Assembly (NCBI RefSeq): GCF_028453695.1
Contig: NC_135780.1
Coordinates: 5,580,001-5,644,000 of the forward strand
Direction of reading: 5' to 3'
Length of the DNA stretch: 64,000 nt
Source: Augochlora pura
Lineage: Eukaryota; Arthropoda; Insecta; Hymenoptera; Halictidae
A program made the translations under genes and the position numbers. Under the pieces are notes generated by a model. It saw only the letters and a program-made list of their open reading frames with translations, searched no databases and was not told the DNA's origin. Of this stretch, positions 1 to 12,075 are shown in pieces; positions within the stretch are counted from its first letter, which is position 1; the number at the start of each line of letters is the position of its first letter.

Positions 1-100
1 CCATCTATTAATCTGATATATAATAGTAAAATTTAAAAAATCAACTTTTATTAGCTCATTTTAAAAATAATGATCTCAATGTTAAATATGTAGTGTATAC

Positions 101-948
101 CGTTCGTATTGTATAAAAACTATATTCCACAACTCTGTGAGATCCGGGTATCCTCTATTAACTCTCGTAGATTGACTCGACACATGGTTTTTATGATCCA
201 CATGTATTTCTGTACAAGGACCGCACGGTCCACAAACACCCATTTCCCAAAAGTTATCTTGTATATCAAATGGCAGAACTTTATCTTTGGCAACGCCAAT
301 ATTCAACCAGATATCTCTACATTCTAAATCTGGCTCCAATCCTAACTGCTTATTTCCACCAAAGTATGTTACATATAAACTGCTTTCTTTAATACCATAA
401 TGCTGTGTCAATAGATTCCACGCATAAAGACATGCTTCCTCCTGCAAAATATATATTTTTGTTTAAACTTTCTCTCTTCGTTTCTTACAGAAGAAGAAAT
501 ACCTTAAAATAATCCCCAAAAGACCAATTTCCTAACATTTCAAAGAATGTATGATGATAAGTATCATTTCCAACTATGTTGAGATCGTTATGTTTTCCAC
601 TAATTCTGATACACTTTTGAGAATTAGTAACTTTTGTTGCAGGTGGATCATAATAATTCAAGAAAATCCCCTTAAACTGAAAAGAATATATATATGTATA
701 AATAATTATTATTGTTACATATATTAATCTAAATGTTTTGTAAAATTCGAATGTACTTGATTCATGCCAGCATTTACAAATGGAATTGAAGAATCATTGA
801 GCGGTGTAACTGGACTCGATCGTATAAAAGTATGCCTTAAATTGTATTTGAAGTAATTCAGAAATTCATTTCTGATTATTCTTGAATTCCATTTAATCGA
901 ATTGGAAGTATTGGAACTGTAAAATCGAGTTATCAAAGCAGTATTCAT
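101..948 (-). CDS. AARS2: Mitochondrial alanyl-tRNA synthetase, N-terminal part (runs off the left edge)
   Basis: This gene charges mitochondrial tRNA-Ala with alanine in the matrix. Three exons can be joined: 757-948, 503-676 and 101-441, all with GT-AG introns; the next intron starts at 100 and the rest lies outside the window. The first in-frame ATG is at 948 and is followed by an Arg/Ser/Thr-rich stretch that suits a mitochondrial presequence. The first exon ends in NAGMNQ and the second starts FKGIFLNYYDP, the class II AlaRS core (motif 1 region and the substrate loop). The third exon has the GVCGPCGPCTEIH segment and the ELWNIVFIQYER segment typical of AlaRS. The presequence and the divergence from cytosolic enzymes favour the mitochondrial paralogue. 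The gene is head to head with the RNA-binding protein gene to its right, about 1.1 kb apart. Confidence 0.9.
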
Positions 949-1265
949 ATTACAATATATCCTCAAATTAAAGAAATGTTTTAATTTATTTATTTATATT
1001 TATTTATTGTTATTATTTATATTTATAGCAGTATTGAATGCAAAATACTTTAGTTAAAGCCTTCATAGACCATTTTTAACCTTTAAGTAATTCTACTTCA
1101 ATTACACTCATTTCTTTTTTAAATGTGTACTACTAAGTATACATTTCTTAGAAGTTTTATATGGAATAATATACGTGAAATATATGAATTGCATTTGAAT
1201 TAATTTGTAGGAATTTAGTAATAAATATTTAGGTTACAGTATTGTGGCCTAATCTTGTACACTTT

Positions 1266-1368
1266 TAGGCCACAACTTGGTCCGTTAGCGAAGTTCGATA
1301 CAGAAATTTTCTTTGCTCTGATTGGTTCACTATTTACTCCTAAGAAAAGGTCCGCTATGGATTGAATG
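1266..1368 (+). repeat. CCAAT-box promoter module, copy A
   Basis: The core is TTAGCGAAGTTCGATA, then GAAATTTTCTTTGCTCTGAT and TGG, then a second GGATTG about 38 bp further on. It aligns over about 100 bp with copies at 1694 and 21222. GATTGG is the reverse complement of CCAATC, the NF-Y type box. Confidence 0.7.
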
Positions 1369-1567
1369 TTTATTAAAATAGTGGGGACGTTTATGCTAGT
1401 TTAAGAAGTAAGAAAAACGTGCAAAAGTAGTATAAGTAATACATAATATTTAATGTAAACGTACAATACGGCATTTTGTATTGTGAGATGAGAATAATGC
1501 CTCACCATGGTAACTTTCCAGGCTGCCTTATTGCAAAGCATTTTTATCCCCACTATTTTAATGCGCG

Positions 1568-1655
1568 TCCAATCTACAGTGGATCCTACCTCAGCAGTGA
1601 ATTGTTAGCTAATCAGAGGAGAGTAGTTTCTATACCTGCCCCTGAAGTACTATGT
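1568..1655 (-). repeat. CCAAT-box promoter module, inverted copy
   Basis: Read on the minus strand this matches the copy at 1694 end to end. Both carry CCAATC, then a GTGGATYCT block, then AGCAGYGAATTG, then AATCRGA followed by AGAG. It lies between copies A and B and points the other way, so A and B flank an inverted unit. Confidence 0.65.
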
Positions 1656-1693
1656 TGAGTCATTATTGTACAGTAATAGATTCGAATTCTGCA

Positions 1694-1804
1694 CACCTCT
1701 ACGTTGTAGCTTGATTCGTCAGCGGAGATCGATGTAAAAATTTTCTCTATTCCGATTGGCTGTCAATTCGCTGCTTGGACAGAATCCACCGCGGATTGGA
1801 TGGG
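1694..1804 (+). repeat. CCAAT-box promoter module, copy B
   Basis: The core reads TCAGCGGAGATCGATG, then AAAAATTTTCTCTATTCCGA and TTGGCTG, followed by GCGGATTGGATGG. With the copy at 21222 it also shares the upstream block CACACCTC to TAGCTTGAT. It lies just upstream of the untranslated first exon of the RRM gene. Confidence 0.7.
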
Positions 1805-3179
1805 TAGTAAAACGGTAGGAATATGCGCGCCAACCGTCTATAAAACGTCTAGTGACTTTTTCGTTACCGCATCAAAAGTGGTAGCATGTGGCACAAACCT
1901 TATCGTTTTCCGTCAAAAGTGTTCAAGGTGGAAGTCTTTGACGCCATTTCGTACCTCGTTTCGCTGTTAGCGTCACGAAAGTTTCTTCTCTTTTTACTTT
2001 AATTTCATTTCGCCAAAACGTCGCAACAACATGTAAGTATCACTGAAATTAGTTAGCAAATTGTTCGTTCGTTAAAAAGATCTGAAAGAATGTTAGAGTT
2101 CGAATTACGAAGAGATTCACGTACCGTCACTTACTAGGGCACGCCAAGGGCCGGTTGTTTTTAGACATCTTTTGCGTTGTATACTTCGTTTCACAGTGTA
2201 CCATTTTCTCGAAATTCTGTTCTCCATACATTCTATAAATCTTGCGATAGCAATAATTATAAAATATATGTACGCGGACAATACAAAATTGTTTTTTTTT
2301 TAATTTAAGTGATCGAAAATCCGAAAACTTTCGTGGCCTTGAAAAATATATAAGCGTCTTTGCGTTACCCGGAATATGGACACCGAACAGGTTTTTAAAC
2401 AATTTTTTCTACTAATTTATTTTCGATATAAGGTCCAAAAACTTTTTAGCATAATCTTTAAAGAATATTAAATTTTCTAATTTTCTTGAAAAAAAAAAAA
2501 TAAAATTTGCAATAATTATTTGATTAATTCTGTAAGCCACTTGGTCTTACTGTAAAATTAAATTAGCAATTTTATGTACCTTACTTGTTATTAATATTCT
2601 TGAAGTGCTATAGTTTCTCCATTTCAGGTAGTTTCAAGGAAATGCATTTATACTTACATGTAACCATTTCTCCCATAGGTATTCATTTTTAATAAGTATT
2701 CAAGGAAATTCTGTAACTATTTGAAATACTATTTTATATTTCTACTATATATCTAAACAACTTTACTCTCTTTGTTATTGGAAAATAATACAAAAAAGAG
2801 CATTGGAAAATTTTATTTAAGTTAATATTTTTGTGCTCAAATTATATAAGATATTAAATTAATAACTACTTTTTGCATTATTTCTTAATTATAACTTGGT
2901 CTTATATCAAATGTTTATAGTCATATATATCAAAATATGCTACAAATACAAATATTTAGAAAATATATTATATACTCTTTCTATTTACCATTTGGCTTTC
3001 TGAATTGAAAAGATTAAGAATTAGATAAGAAAATTTATATCATATTTTTTAAGATATTAGGCTATAATACATTTAGCATTATAACTGAATTAGTTTATAA
3101 TATAGAATTAAAATTATTTAATAGAATAGTAAGAATAAATATAAAATAATGATTATAACATTTTTTCTATTTTCAGAAA

Positions 3180-6100
3180 ATGGTTTCATCTAATCAACCG
3201 GTAAGAACAATGCTAATAGTAAATTGTATTTATTATCTTGTATCAGTTAATAATTTAATTATTTGTATATTGTGTATAATATTTTCTATATTTAACAAAA
3301 ATTATAAACATTCTAGGTATGTAATTTATAATTCTTGATTTTATTTATATACTTTAGTAAACTAAAATAATTTTTAAATTAACAAGCTCACTAACATTAC
3401 ATTATCATTGTTGTATGATTTTTGTAATTATATTATATAATTTGAGCAAGATTAAATTCTCGAACAGACACCATACTTTTGATAAACAAAAGTATGGTCG
3501 AATTTAGGGATACAAAAATTTATAAAAAAATTTTTTATTTGAATAGTGTTATTTATAAGTACATGTATTATAATTACATAGATGCATATTTATATATATA
3601 TAAATATATATTGCATATATGTATATATATATAAACATATATATATAATAAAGAGTTATGACTAACCACACATTTAAATTTTCCAGAGGAAAACAAAAAT
3701 ATTTGTGGGTCGGTTACCAGAGAATTGTCGCAACGATGAGTTGCGACAATTATTTTTACGTTTTGGCGAAGTAACGGAATGCGATGTCATGAATCGGTAT
3801 GGGTTTGTCCACATGGCCCGAGAGGAAGATGCAGCGGCAGCGATCAAAGCTCTTCACAATTCCAACTTCAAAGGGGCGACAATCAATGTGGAACAGTCAA
3901 CTGGGAAATCACGTGGCGCAGGAGGAGGACGCAGGGATGGAGACAGAAGAGGTGGACCAATGAGAGGTGGTAGAGGAGGACGAGACGGTGGTAGAGACGC
4001 TCGTCCTGGACCATACAATGATAGAAGAGGTTAGTATATAAATCTATAATTTTTTACTTCAATGATGCTACCCTCTCATTGTTATCAATATCTTTCTACA
4101 ATCTTTATAACTTTATTAACCCTTTGCAATTCTGTGTCGAATCAGACACAACATTGACATTAATAAAAACAGAATTGATCTAGTTACATAATTTATTAGT
4201 GTAAAAAGCAATTGGTCACAATGAGAAAATGATGTGATACTTAATACATAATACATGTTTTTAATGCAGACTAAAAAATCAACTGGATATCTCGGCATGC
4301 TTTACAGTTCTTCCGATCCAACTCGTTGGTTACGATGGATCTGCTGCAGGTGGCGTCGCAACGGGGTACACCGATTACAATCGTGGCGCTGGAGACTTTA
4401 GTGGACGTGGAGCAGACTTTGGAACTGGGTACACCGATCGTGGAGCTTATGGACAAAACGTGGGAAGCGCGGCAATGGGTTACACTTCAACAGCACCAGG
4501 AATGGGAGGAGGATATGGACCAGCGACTGGAGCCGTCGGAGGATATGGACCAACTGCCACCGCCGATTATGGCCGAACCGCGGATTATACCCGCGCTGCA
4601 GATTTTGGAGCTAGAACAGATTATGGTAATCCTTGTGGTAGGTTTTCTTAAGTGAAACCTTATGATATTTTTTTCTGATAGTATACAAAAATATCTTTTT
4701 AATACAAAGAACTTCCGTTTGCAGTAGTCGGAGGTGGTATGACTGGAGATTTTAATCGTGGCGCACCCGGTCCTATGGATTATGGACGTACTGATAATTT
4801 CGGTGCAAATCGCACAGTTGATTACGCAGCTAGAAATGATTATGATCGAACTGCGACTGGACCTATGAGAAACGGTGGTGGTGCCGTTGCCACTACTGGG
4901 TATGGGACAGGGTACTCAGATGTAGGATATGATGAAAGCCACTGGTAAAGTAATTTATATTATATACATTTCCAATTTTAGATTTATTATTATAAGTTGA
5001 AATGAGATCAATTTTAACTAATACGTTTCAATAGATTATAACGTGAGAATATTTTTTGAAATACTAATTTAGATAGCGAAAGTTTAGTTAGCATGGACTA
5101 TAAAGTTCGAGATATGTATTATACCTGTTTCACAAATAAATTTTGAAAGAATTTCTTTAACAAGTTAAGGACAGCTCCGACAGTTTGAATTGAGTTTCAA
5201 GATAAGCAAAAGCATAAATAAAATTCCCATAATCGATAATGAGTGACACCGCGGTACGTTCCTTTCAGTTTCCGATTTCGATTTTAATATGCGGGTCCTT
5301 TCTAAATTTTATATTTATCATTATTACGATCGTATTAAATATGAATTCTGCTTGAAAATCGATATTGGTTCACTTGTTCTCAACATGTTAAGGAAAAAAA
5401 GCAAACGTTTAGAGAAGTCGATATTTTAGTTTCATAAAATCTGAGAACAGTTATGAATTGAAACTTCATTTTTATTCTAACCTGTGATGCTTCTACTAAT
5501 GTATACTGTCTAAGTCTTAGAATTATATCGCTTGAGCAAAAAACTTTGGTGCATTATCCAGGATAGAATGAAAATAAGTTAACATATTCCAATTGTGTAT
5601 GACAGGGGTTATCCGGGCGGGCCTGGGGATATGATGGGTGGGCCCGGGGGGGTAAGTCAGGCAACTTCAATGGCCTATGACAGGAGGGATGATCCCCCTG
5701 TTAATGATATACCTCCATTTGACAGGCCAATGAGTACTGGACCTAGCTACAGCACTGGGGCGCCTAGTTACAGCACTGGTCCTGGACCACAACCAGATAT
5801 GTTTAGTAGAAGACCTGGCAGTGCCGTCCCCAGTGGTGGATATCCGCCAGTTGGTGGAGGGTAAGTTTCACTTCATATTTATTTATGCAGTACCACCAAG
5901 TATTTATTATTTTTATTGAATTGCAAAGTTTTCATTTACCTCATATTACTGATGTTTCGTGTCAGTATAAAATTTTGACCAGAATTGCATATACAATTTT
6001 TATAGCAAATTTTTATTGAGATAAGTCTCATATTACTTTGCATGTACTTACATAAGAAACTTATTTGTTCACGTACTTATTTTCATTGCTACTTTTTAAG

Positions 6101-7980
6101 TAACACAAAACAACTTGCTTACTTTTAATTATAGTTATACCGAAGGATACGACAGACCAGATGCTTATGGTCCTCCGCGTGGTGGTGGACGGTAAGTCCC
6201 ACTCTCTCTTGTTTATTTTTTAAATATAACACTTTACACAACTGCGTTTTCCAAAGTGATGTCAGCGTTGAAGAGCGACAATTAATTTCTGCGAATGATC
6301 GTTCGTTAATTATGCGACCACGCTCTTTTTGCGCATCGTTTTTATTCGGTGAACACTGATCTATCTCAGTGTACTCTCGTTTCATGCGGATCGATATAGG
6401 CTAAACATGTTCTGTAAAAGTATAAGGTGTGACACTTGGCGCGATGGTTGGGTACGTCCTTTGATTATAGGAAGCGTATTCTTGTGTATGCGACGGCATA
6501 CAATTAATTTCTTACTGTAAAAAAAATCAAAGTAACTGTCCTGCAATTTTTCTAATGTTGAGTGTAAAGGAGAACAGAGGCAGTCAACGAATTTATTATA
6601 TAGAAATTGTGTTTTTGTACTGGTATGGAAATACCTCTTTAATGATGAGGAATCGGTAAAACATTTTTCAAAAATATATGTATAAAAAATTTGCTACTTT
6701 GAAATTTTTTATATGAACCTATATATACATGCATACAGTCAGATCTAAGAAATAAGTATAACTGAAATCTTGTATAGACATTTTCGATAAAATTATTTAA
6801 TAATCATTATTGGATCTTTTTATATCTTTCACACTTTTGATAAATATTATTCAGAAATAGTTTTCAAATTTCAATAAAATACAATTCTGTAAAATTAAAA
6901 AAATTCAATCAATTTATTATTAATTATGTAATGTAAAGCGTTCACAAGAATATTTTGTTGCATAGGCAAACTAAAGATGAAACGATCGTGAAAGTATTTA
7001 TACTTTTTACGGAAACTTTATTAATTAATTACTACCTCTCTTCTTTTATGTACTCTGCGGTAAAAATCCACGAATTGAGCGTCGTCGAGATCGAAGTTAG
7101 TTGCGTTTCGTCGTATCGTAACATAAATGCGTTACAATACACTGCGCCTCTGAGCAGCATATATATGTTTTGAAGATGCGTGCGGTTGAAGATTTTTATT
7201 TCACTTGAAACACACTCATGGTGGAGAAACTTGTATTCCGTTTCAAGATTTATATGTCCACAGCTGGGACTCGGGTTGCTAACGATTGCGTTGCGATATT
7301 CCTATTGCGTCCGTTTCAAACAATCTATGGTGAAGAACATTTTCAACATTTATAGTGAAATTTTTCTTTCATATGTTTGAGAACGCGAATCGTGAATCGA
7401 AAATACTAACAGCCGCTGAAATTGTCTTTTATACGCATCTTGCGACAATGGCGAAAGATGCTTGGATGCAGCGATAAAATGACTCTCAACATGTGACAAC
7501 TTCACAGACCTGGGCACAGTCAGCTGAAGCAATTTTAAGGGATTGATAAGCTTGAATCAATAATTGCCGTACGAGTTATTTATCAATATTCGTAAATTCT
7601 CTAATGTTTGTCAATAGAGCAGTGGTCTATTTATGATATAGTAGTTAGTCCAACAGTATAATGTGAATAAGTACTTACAATGATATAGTATTTTATCTGG
7701 GTCTGGAAGTTGTATCATTTAGCAAAATGTGTGTCCATGCGTTGCGACGGAGACAGTAAAAAGGCATCAGGTTTTCTCAGTATCTTCAGCGACAGGATTC
7801 AGAATCATCGACGAAATAAAGGATTTCTGGTCAAATTCGTGCATATCAGTGTTACATCTTATACTTTCCAGCCTATTGCGCCGCTTGCGGCGATCAAAAA
7901 GGAATTAATTGTGCGATTTTTCATTTTTTTGACCTTTTAGCTTCCCAGGTCCGGCAGACGCGATGCCACCGAGGTACTAA
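3180..7980 (+). CDS. RNA-binding protein: one RRM plus Arg-Gly and Gly-Tyr-rich low-complexity tail
   Basis: The protein very likely binds RNA in the nucleus, by family. Exons: 3180-3200, 3687-4029, 4308-4625, 4725-4944, 5606-5860, 6135-6191 and 7941-7980, preceded by an untranslated exon ending at 2032. The sum is 1254 nt, 417 residues. Residues about 8-80 form one RRM with RNP2 KIFVGRL and RNP1 RYGFVHM, closest in style to RBM4/RBM14/Lark. An RGG-type segment follows (GGRRDGDRRGG, MRGGRGGRDGG), then many DYGRTADY-like Gly/Tyr repeats, as in phase-separating hnRNPs, and the end is FPGPADAMPPRY. Splicing looks flexible: there are two in-frame donors 12 nt apart at 4626 and 4638, and retention of the 4945 intron gives a stop right after HW. 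The larger introns (3201-3686, 4945-5605, 6192-7940) hold AT-rich sequence and the 3470 hairpin. A poly(A) signal lies at 8684. The exact orthologue is not certain. Confidence 0.85.
3470..3498. repeat. Perfect 12-bp inverted repeat in an intron of the RRM gene
   Basis: ACCATACTTTTG, a 5-base spacer, then CAAAAGTATGGT. The arms are perfectly complementary. It is too short for a typical pre-miRNA; it could be a terminal remnant of a small transposon or an intronic RNA hairpin. Confidence 0.7.
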
Positions 7981-10082
7981 AAGCGTACTAAAGCAAATAC
8001 TAAAGCGCATGCGAAAGGCTCCCTTAAAAAATGCCTGTTTAGTGGTGGTCGTTCGCTTACGGAATCGAATACCTAGGAACTGCCCTGCGTCCGACATACA
8101 GAGTCCATACCATTACATACGATACTATGTATAATGATAGATACACGATAGATCTAACGTTTAAACGCTAACTTAAGGTACGGTAAGAATGAGAAGTATC
8201 AATGAGTAACATAATCAATAACTGAAACGCAAACTAAGATTCTTCGAAAAAGGATGAAGATGATCGTAAATCGAAAAATTGAGATAAAGAATTGTACCAT
8301 GGTATCATACAAGGAATTTTCTGTGTCGTTCATTTTTTTCCAGCAAACATATACATATAGTGGGTATTTTTTTTTGTGCGACTTGTATTCGTAGTTCCTT
8401 CTTCTGGTATTTCCTATATTTTGTTTTCTTTTTCTCACTTTCTCTTTCTCTCTCGTAGTGGTACAACCCATTATGGCATGGGTTGAATAATTATCAATTT
8501 TTATCTATCTTAAGTCACACAACAATTATTACATATATTCTAGAATAGATGATTCTTTCGTTATAAGTTAATTATTATTTAGATCAACAACAATGGTGAC
8601 TTAGGCTATTAAGCAAAGAAAAAAAAATGCTGTATAATCTTTTTTTACACGTAAGAACTTGGATAATGTTTTAAATGTTCATTAATAAAGCAACAAAACG
8701 TGTTTGCTGAAGTTATCAATGTACCTTGACGGAATGAAAAATAAAACTAAAACGAATACGACTTTAACACCTCTTTCGGCTATATATTTTGAAAATTTAT
8801 ATCAATACCTTATTTGCGATCTCTTAGTACATAGTACTTTGTCAAAAACAATTTATCAAATTGTTTGCATTGATCGCACTATGATTTTTGCGTCCCAAGC
8901 AAGAAGCTTTTCTTAAATTTTCTCTTCGTTAAAATACACGATGCTGATTAGTTACTACACAGAAGGGGATCATCGAAGTCGTTTAAACGCAAGATCTGGT
9001 GAAATATGACTCATTAGACACGAGATTTGCTGTCCTCCAGCGAATCAACTAAGAATAATCAGCGTGCGTGCAAATGTGGTACACATAATCATTATTTTAA
9101 AGACGTTCTACATTACAGAACTGTTTCGTTTTATATTTAGATTATAAGAACAGGATTATCCTTATTTTTCAATTAATTCTTTTGATTTTGAAACAAACAC
9201 TGTTGCCTTCGATATCTTTAAAAAAAATTTATATGTATTTGCTTCCTAATGTTTGCATTATTACACCCATGTCACATTTATTTAATATCACAAAATGGTC
9301 GAGGTATATAGTATTTTAAAAATGATTCATAGAATTATTCAGACAATTGAATAAAACAAGGCATTCTGAAATGTAGAACGTTGATTGAAGTTTGATGGAA
9401 TCTACATGTGTTATACTCAGACAGCGTAATCTTGAATTGTGCGACGAACCCGCGTAAGCGCACCGCACTTCGAATCCTGGTGGCATATCAACGTCAGATT
9501 ATTGAAGAAACTTATGCGTGTGGCCCGTAGACGCGACACTCTGGTGAATAGTGCAAGCTTCGATATGCGGATTACGTGCTACAAATTGCGTTTGCGCTCA
9601 AAGCTGGCGGTGCTTTGAATTTAAACAGAAGGTATGTTCAACGCGTGCGCCCTTTACTCTTTGCCCGTTTAAGCAACAAAATAATATATATACATACATG
9701 TGTATATATATATTTATATATCTATACATATATATATAAATAAACTGAAGAAACAAATAGACACAATGTGTCTAGATATCAGTCGTATATTGCGGATACT
9801 AAAATTCACGGTAGAAAACTGTCGGAAATGTTATAATCGTCGATTGTGAAAATACCGTTGCGATGATGCTGCGATAGCGATTGCTTTTAGCATTTAATAC
9901 GCGTCAGTTTTAATTCCATCTCTTAACGAATTAGATCTCAGTATTCTTTCGAGTTCAATACAATCTTTTCCAAGTAATGCTATGTTTGAATATTTTTAAT
10001 TTTGATCCCAGAATTTAGATATTTATGTGTCATTCGTAATTTCTTGAACTATATTTTCAAATATTTTCATACACAGTGAAAT

Positions 10083-10135
10083 AATATTGTAGCACACGAG
10101 TACTATAATGCAATACTGCATGTTGCTACAATATT
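10083..10135. repeat. 12-bp inverted repeat with 29-base spacer
   Basis: AATATTGTAGCA at 10083-10094 pairs perfectly with TGCTACAATATT at 10124-10135, and the pairing extends outward a few bases with one mismatch. It may form a hairpin in an extended 3' UTR of the RRM gene. Confidence 0.55.
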
Positions 10136-10485
10136 GTTTTACAATTTGAACATATCACACATGAAGCTAAGTAACGTCAATAAAATATTTCACTTGCTGT
10201 GTTATTACTTTAATTTCATATATTCCGTACAGAAACAAATTCCTAACTACTTTCTGGTGCTCTAACAATGTTAATAGTACTTAGTGAGTCGATGTTTAAA
10301 AAATATTACAATTTTTTATAAGCACAAGATGGAATTAGAACAAATTATATTTCTGCGAGAACATTTTTCACATGAATTAGTAATATATTGAGTTACCAAA
10401 TTTCACTTGGTTTAAGATTTTATCACAATTTGTATATTCTTTTTTTTTTAACTCTAAGCAGCAAATAATATAATTTTTTTAATAG

Positions 10486-10520
10486 ATTACAAGCGGGATG
10501 AGGATACAACTGGACTATGA
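10486..10520 (+). other. Possible alternative terminal coding exon of the RRM gene
   Basis: A T-rich tract and TAG acceptor end at 10485. The exon is open in the phase supplied by the donors at 4030 or 4626 and would add YKRDEDTTGL and then a stop at 10518. The following 120 bases are less AT-rich than their surroundings, as an exon would be. From the later donors (phase 2) the same exon would read LQAG and stop. No transcript evidence is available here. Confidence 0.35.
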
Positions 10521-12075
10521 GATGAACTCTATCTGGAAGTATGAGTCCTATTATACCTTCCTGTACTCAGGTTGGTGGACTTAGCTTGCGATGGAAGGCA
10601 AGAGAAGAAGATGAGTCAAAGGAAGAAAAAAGGATTATATTTGTAACCATTAAAGTGTAAGAAATTCGATTGTTTTTTATTTTAACATTAACACAGAAAC
10701 ATTTTTACTTTCATATTCCATTAAACTTGATCAGTAATATGTATCATTTAAAAGTAAAAAATTATATATTTTGAATGATAAATATGCAAAAATGTTACAA
10801 ACCCTCTCCGAGTAAAAATATCTTAATGCAAATTTAGAAATTCCTATTCGTTAGGCATTCAAGACAATATGTGAAGATTCAATGTACGTTCAAATTGTAA
10901 CATTTTCGTACTGAGAGAAACATGTTCTTAATTTTTTATGCATTATAATAAATTAATTTCTCAATGATGTCTTATCATAATATTGGATCAGCCCACGAGT
11001 TCGTGCAGTTTTAATTTTGATTTAAATTTTTCGCATAATAATTGTCTAATAATCGTGTTTCATACATCATCCGAAAGCTTTGGTTTTATTCTGTTATTTG
11101 ATTGTTTATTTATTTGTTCCATGCAAGTAATAAAGTGATTAATTGTTTCAATACTATAGAATGTCAAGTTAACGTGAATTTAAACATTTAGGATTTAATC
11201 GTACACCAAAATATGTCGAGGATTCTTTTCTTGTTACGAGTGGTTAACAAATGTTAAACATAAAACGCATAAGTAATCAGTCGGATGACCAATGAGACAT
11301 AATTGTTAGACAATTGTTATGCGGAAAATTTAAATCGAAATTAAAACCGCATGACCTCATGGATTGATCCAATAGAATTAACGTTCCCTTAAAAAATATA
11401 AGTTTTACCATAATGTACAACCGGTATTTTTCTATGAACGGGGTTATAACTGTACTATTTAAATAAAATTAAATACAGAATGTAATTCTAAATATACTGT
11501 ACCATAATTAATTCTACAGAAGTAAAAGATACGATAAAGCTGATCGTTGGGATTTTTTGATATACAGTAGTTAATTATTTAATAACATTATTTCTTTTAC
11601 GAAATATTGAGTTTTTTTTACATTGGACAACATTTAGGAAACAAAAACGTCATATTTCATTATATTTTATTAAAGTAAGAAACATTTTATCTCTTTAATT
11701 GAGTTTACAATTTAAAGTGTTGTATTTTTCTAATCATAGACGAAGATGTTATTGCATCGTTGCATTTGCCGGTAGATGTCAAATACGTTGAATAATTAGG
11801 CTAAAAAAATAGAATAAGAACATCAAATGTGTATTTACAATTCAACGCACTTCGCATAATCGTCGAGAATGAAATAGCCACTTCCATAATTAACAGAAAT
11901 ATTTATATTGTTCTTAAAATTTGTATAGTTCTTTCAGATATTGTTAATTTGTAGATAAAACTAAAATTATAATTGCACGAATTACAATTGTCATATTTGA
12001 AGATAATATGCATTTTTTTAGAAACATAATGCTTAAGTTTTAGTATAAATTTAGAGAACATTATAGAAACGTTTG

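Larger units (their letters stand above)
949..2032. promoter_or_regulatory. Divergent promoter between AARS2 and the RRM gene, including the untranslated first exon of the RRM gene
   Basis: No coding exon is visible here. The interval separates two genes read in opposite directions and holds three copies of a repeated module of about 100 bp with CCAAT boxes (1266-1368 plus, 1568-1655 minus, 1694-1804 plus). The right end is GC-richer and contains the untranslated first exon of the RRM gene, which ends at 2032 in front of a consensus GTAAGT donor. An ATG straddles this donor and is followed by a stop if unspliced, so it is not the start. The block 949-1260 is plain AT-rich sequence. Confidence 0.65.
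7981..12075. other. 3' untranslated and intergenic stretch between the RRM gene and PGM3
   Basis: No gene is recognised. It opens with the 3' UTR of the RRM gene (poly(A) signal AATAAA at 8684). A GC-richer island lies at 9415-9635 and ends in a good donor (AACAGAAG then GTATGT at 9631). A TA-rich microsatellite occupies about 9680-9745, a stem-loop 10083-10135, and a possible alternative last exon starts at 10486. The stretch from 11000 to 12075 is plain AT-rich and must contain the PGM3 3' UTR on the minus strand. Confidence 0.6.

Noticed and set aside
7941..8060. Further coding after RYGP-like end of the RRM gene
   Set aside because: The last exon ends at TAA 7978 and the following sequence has stops in all frames.
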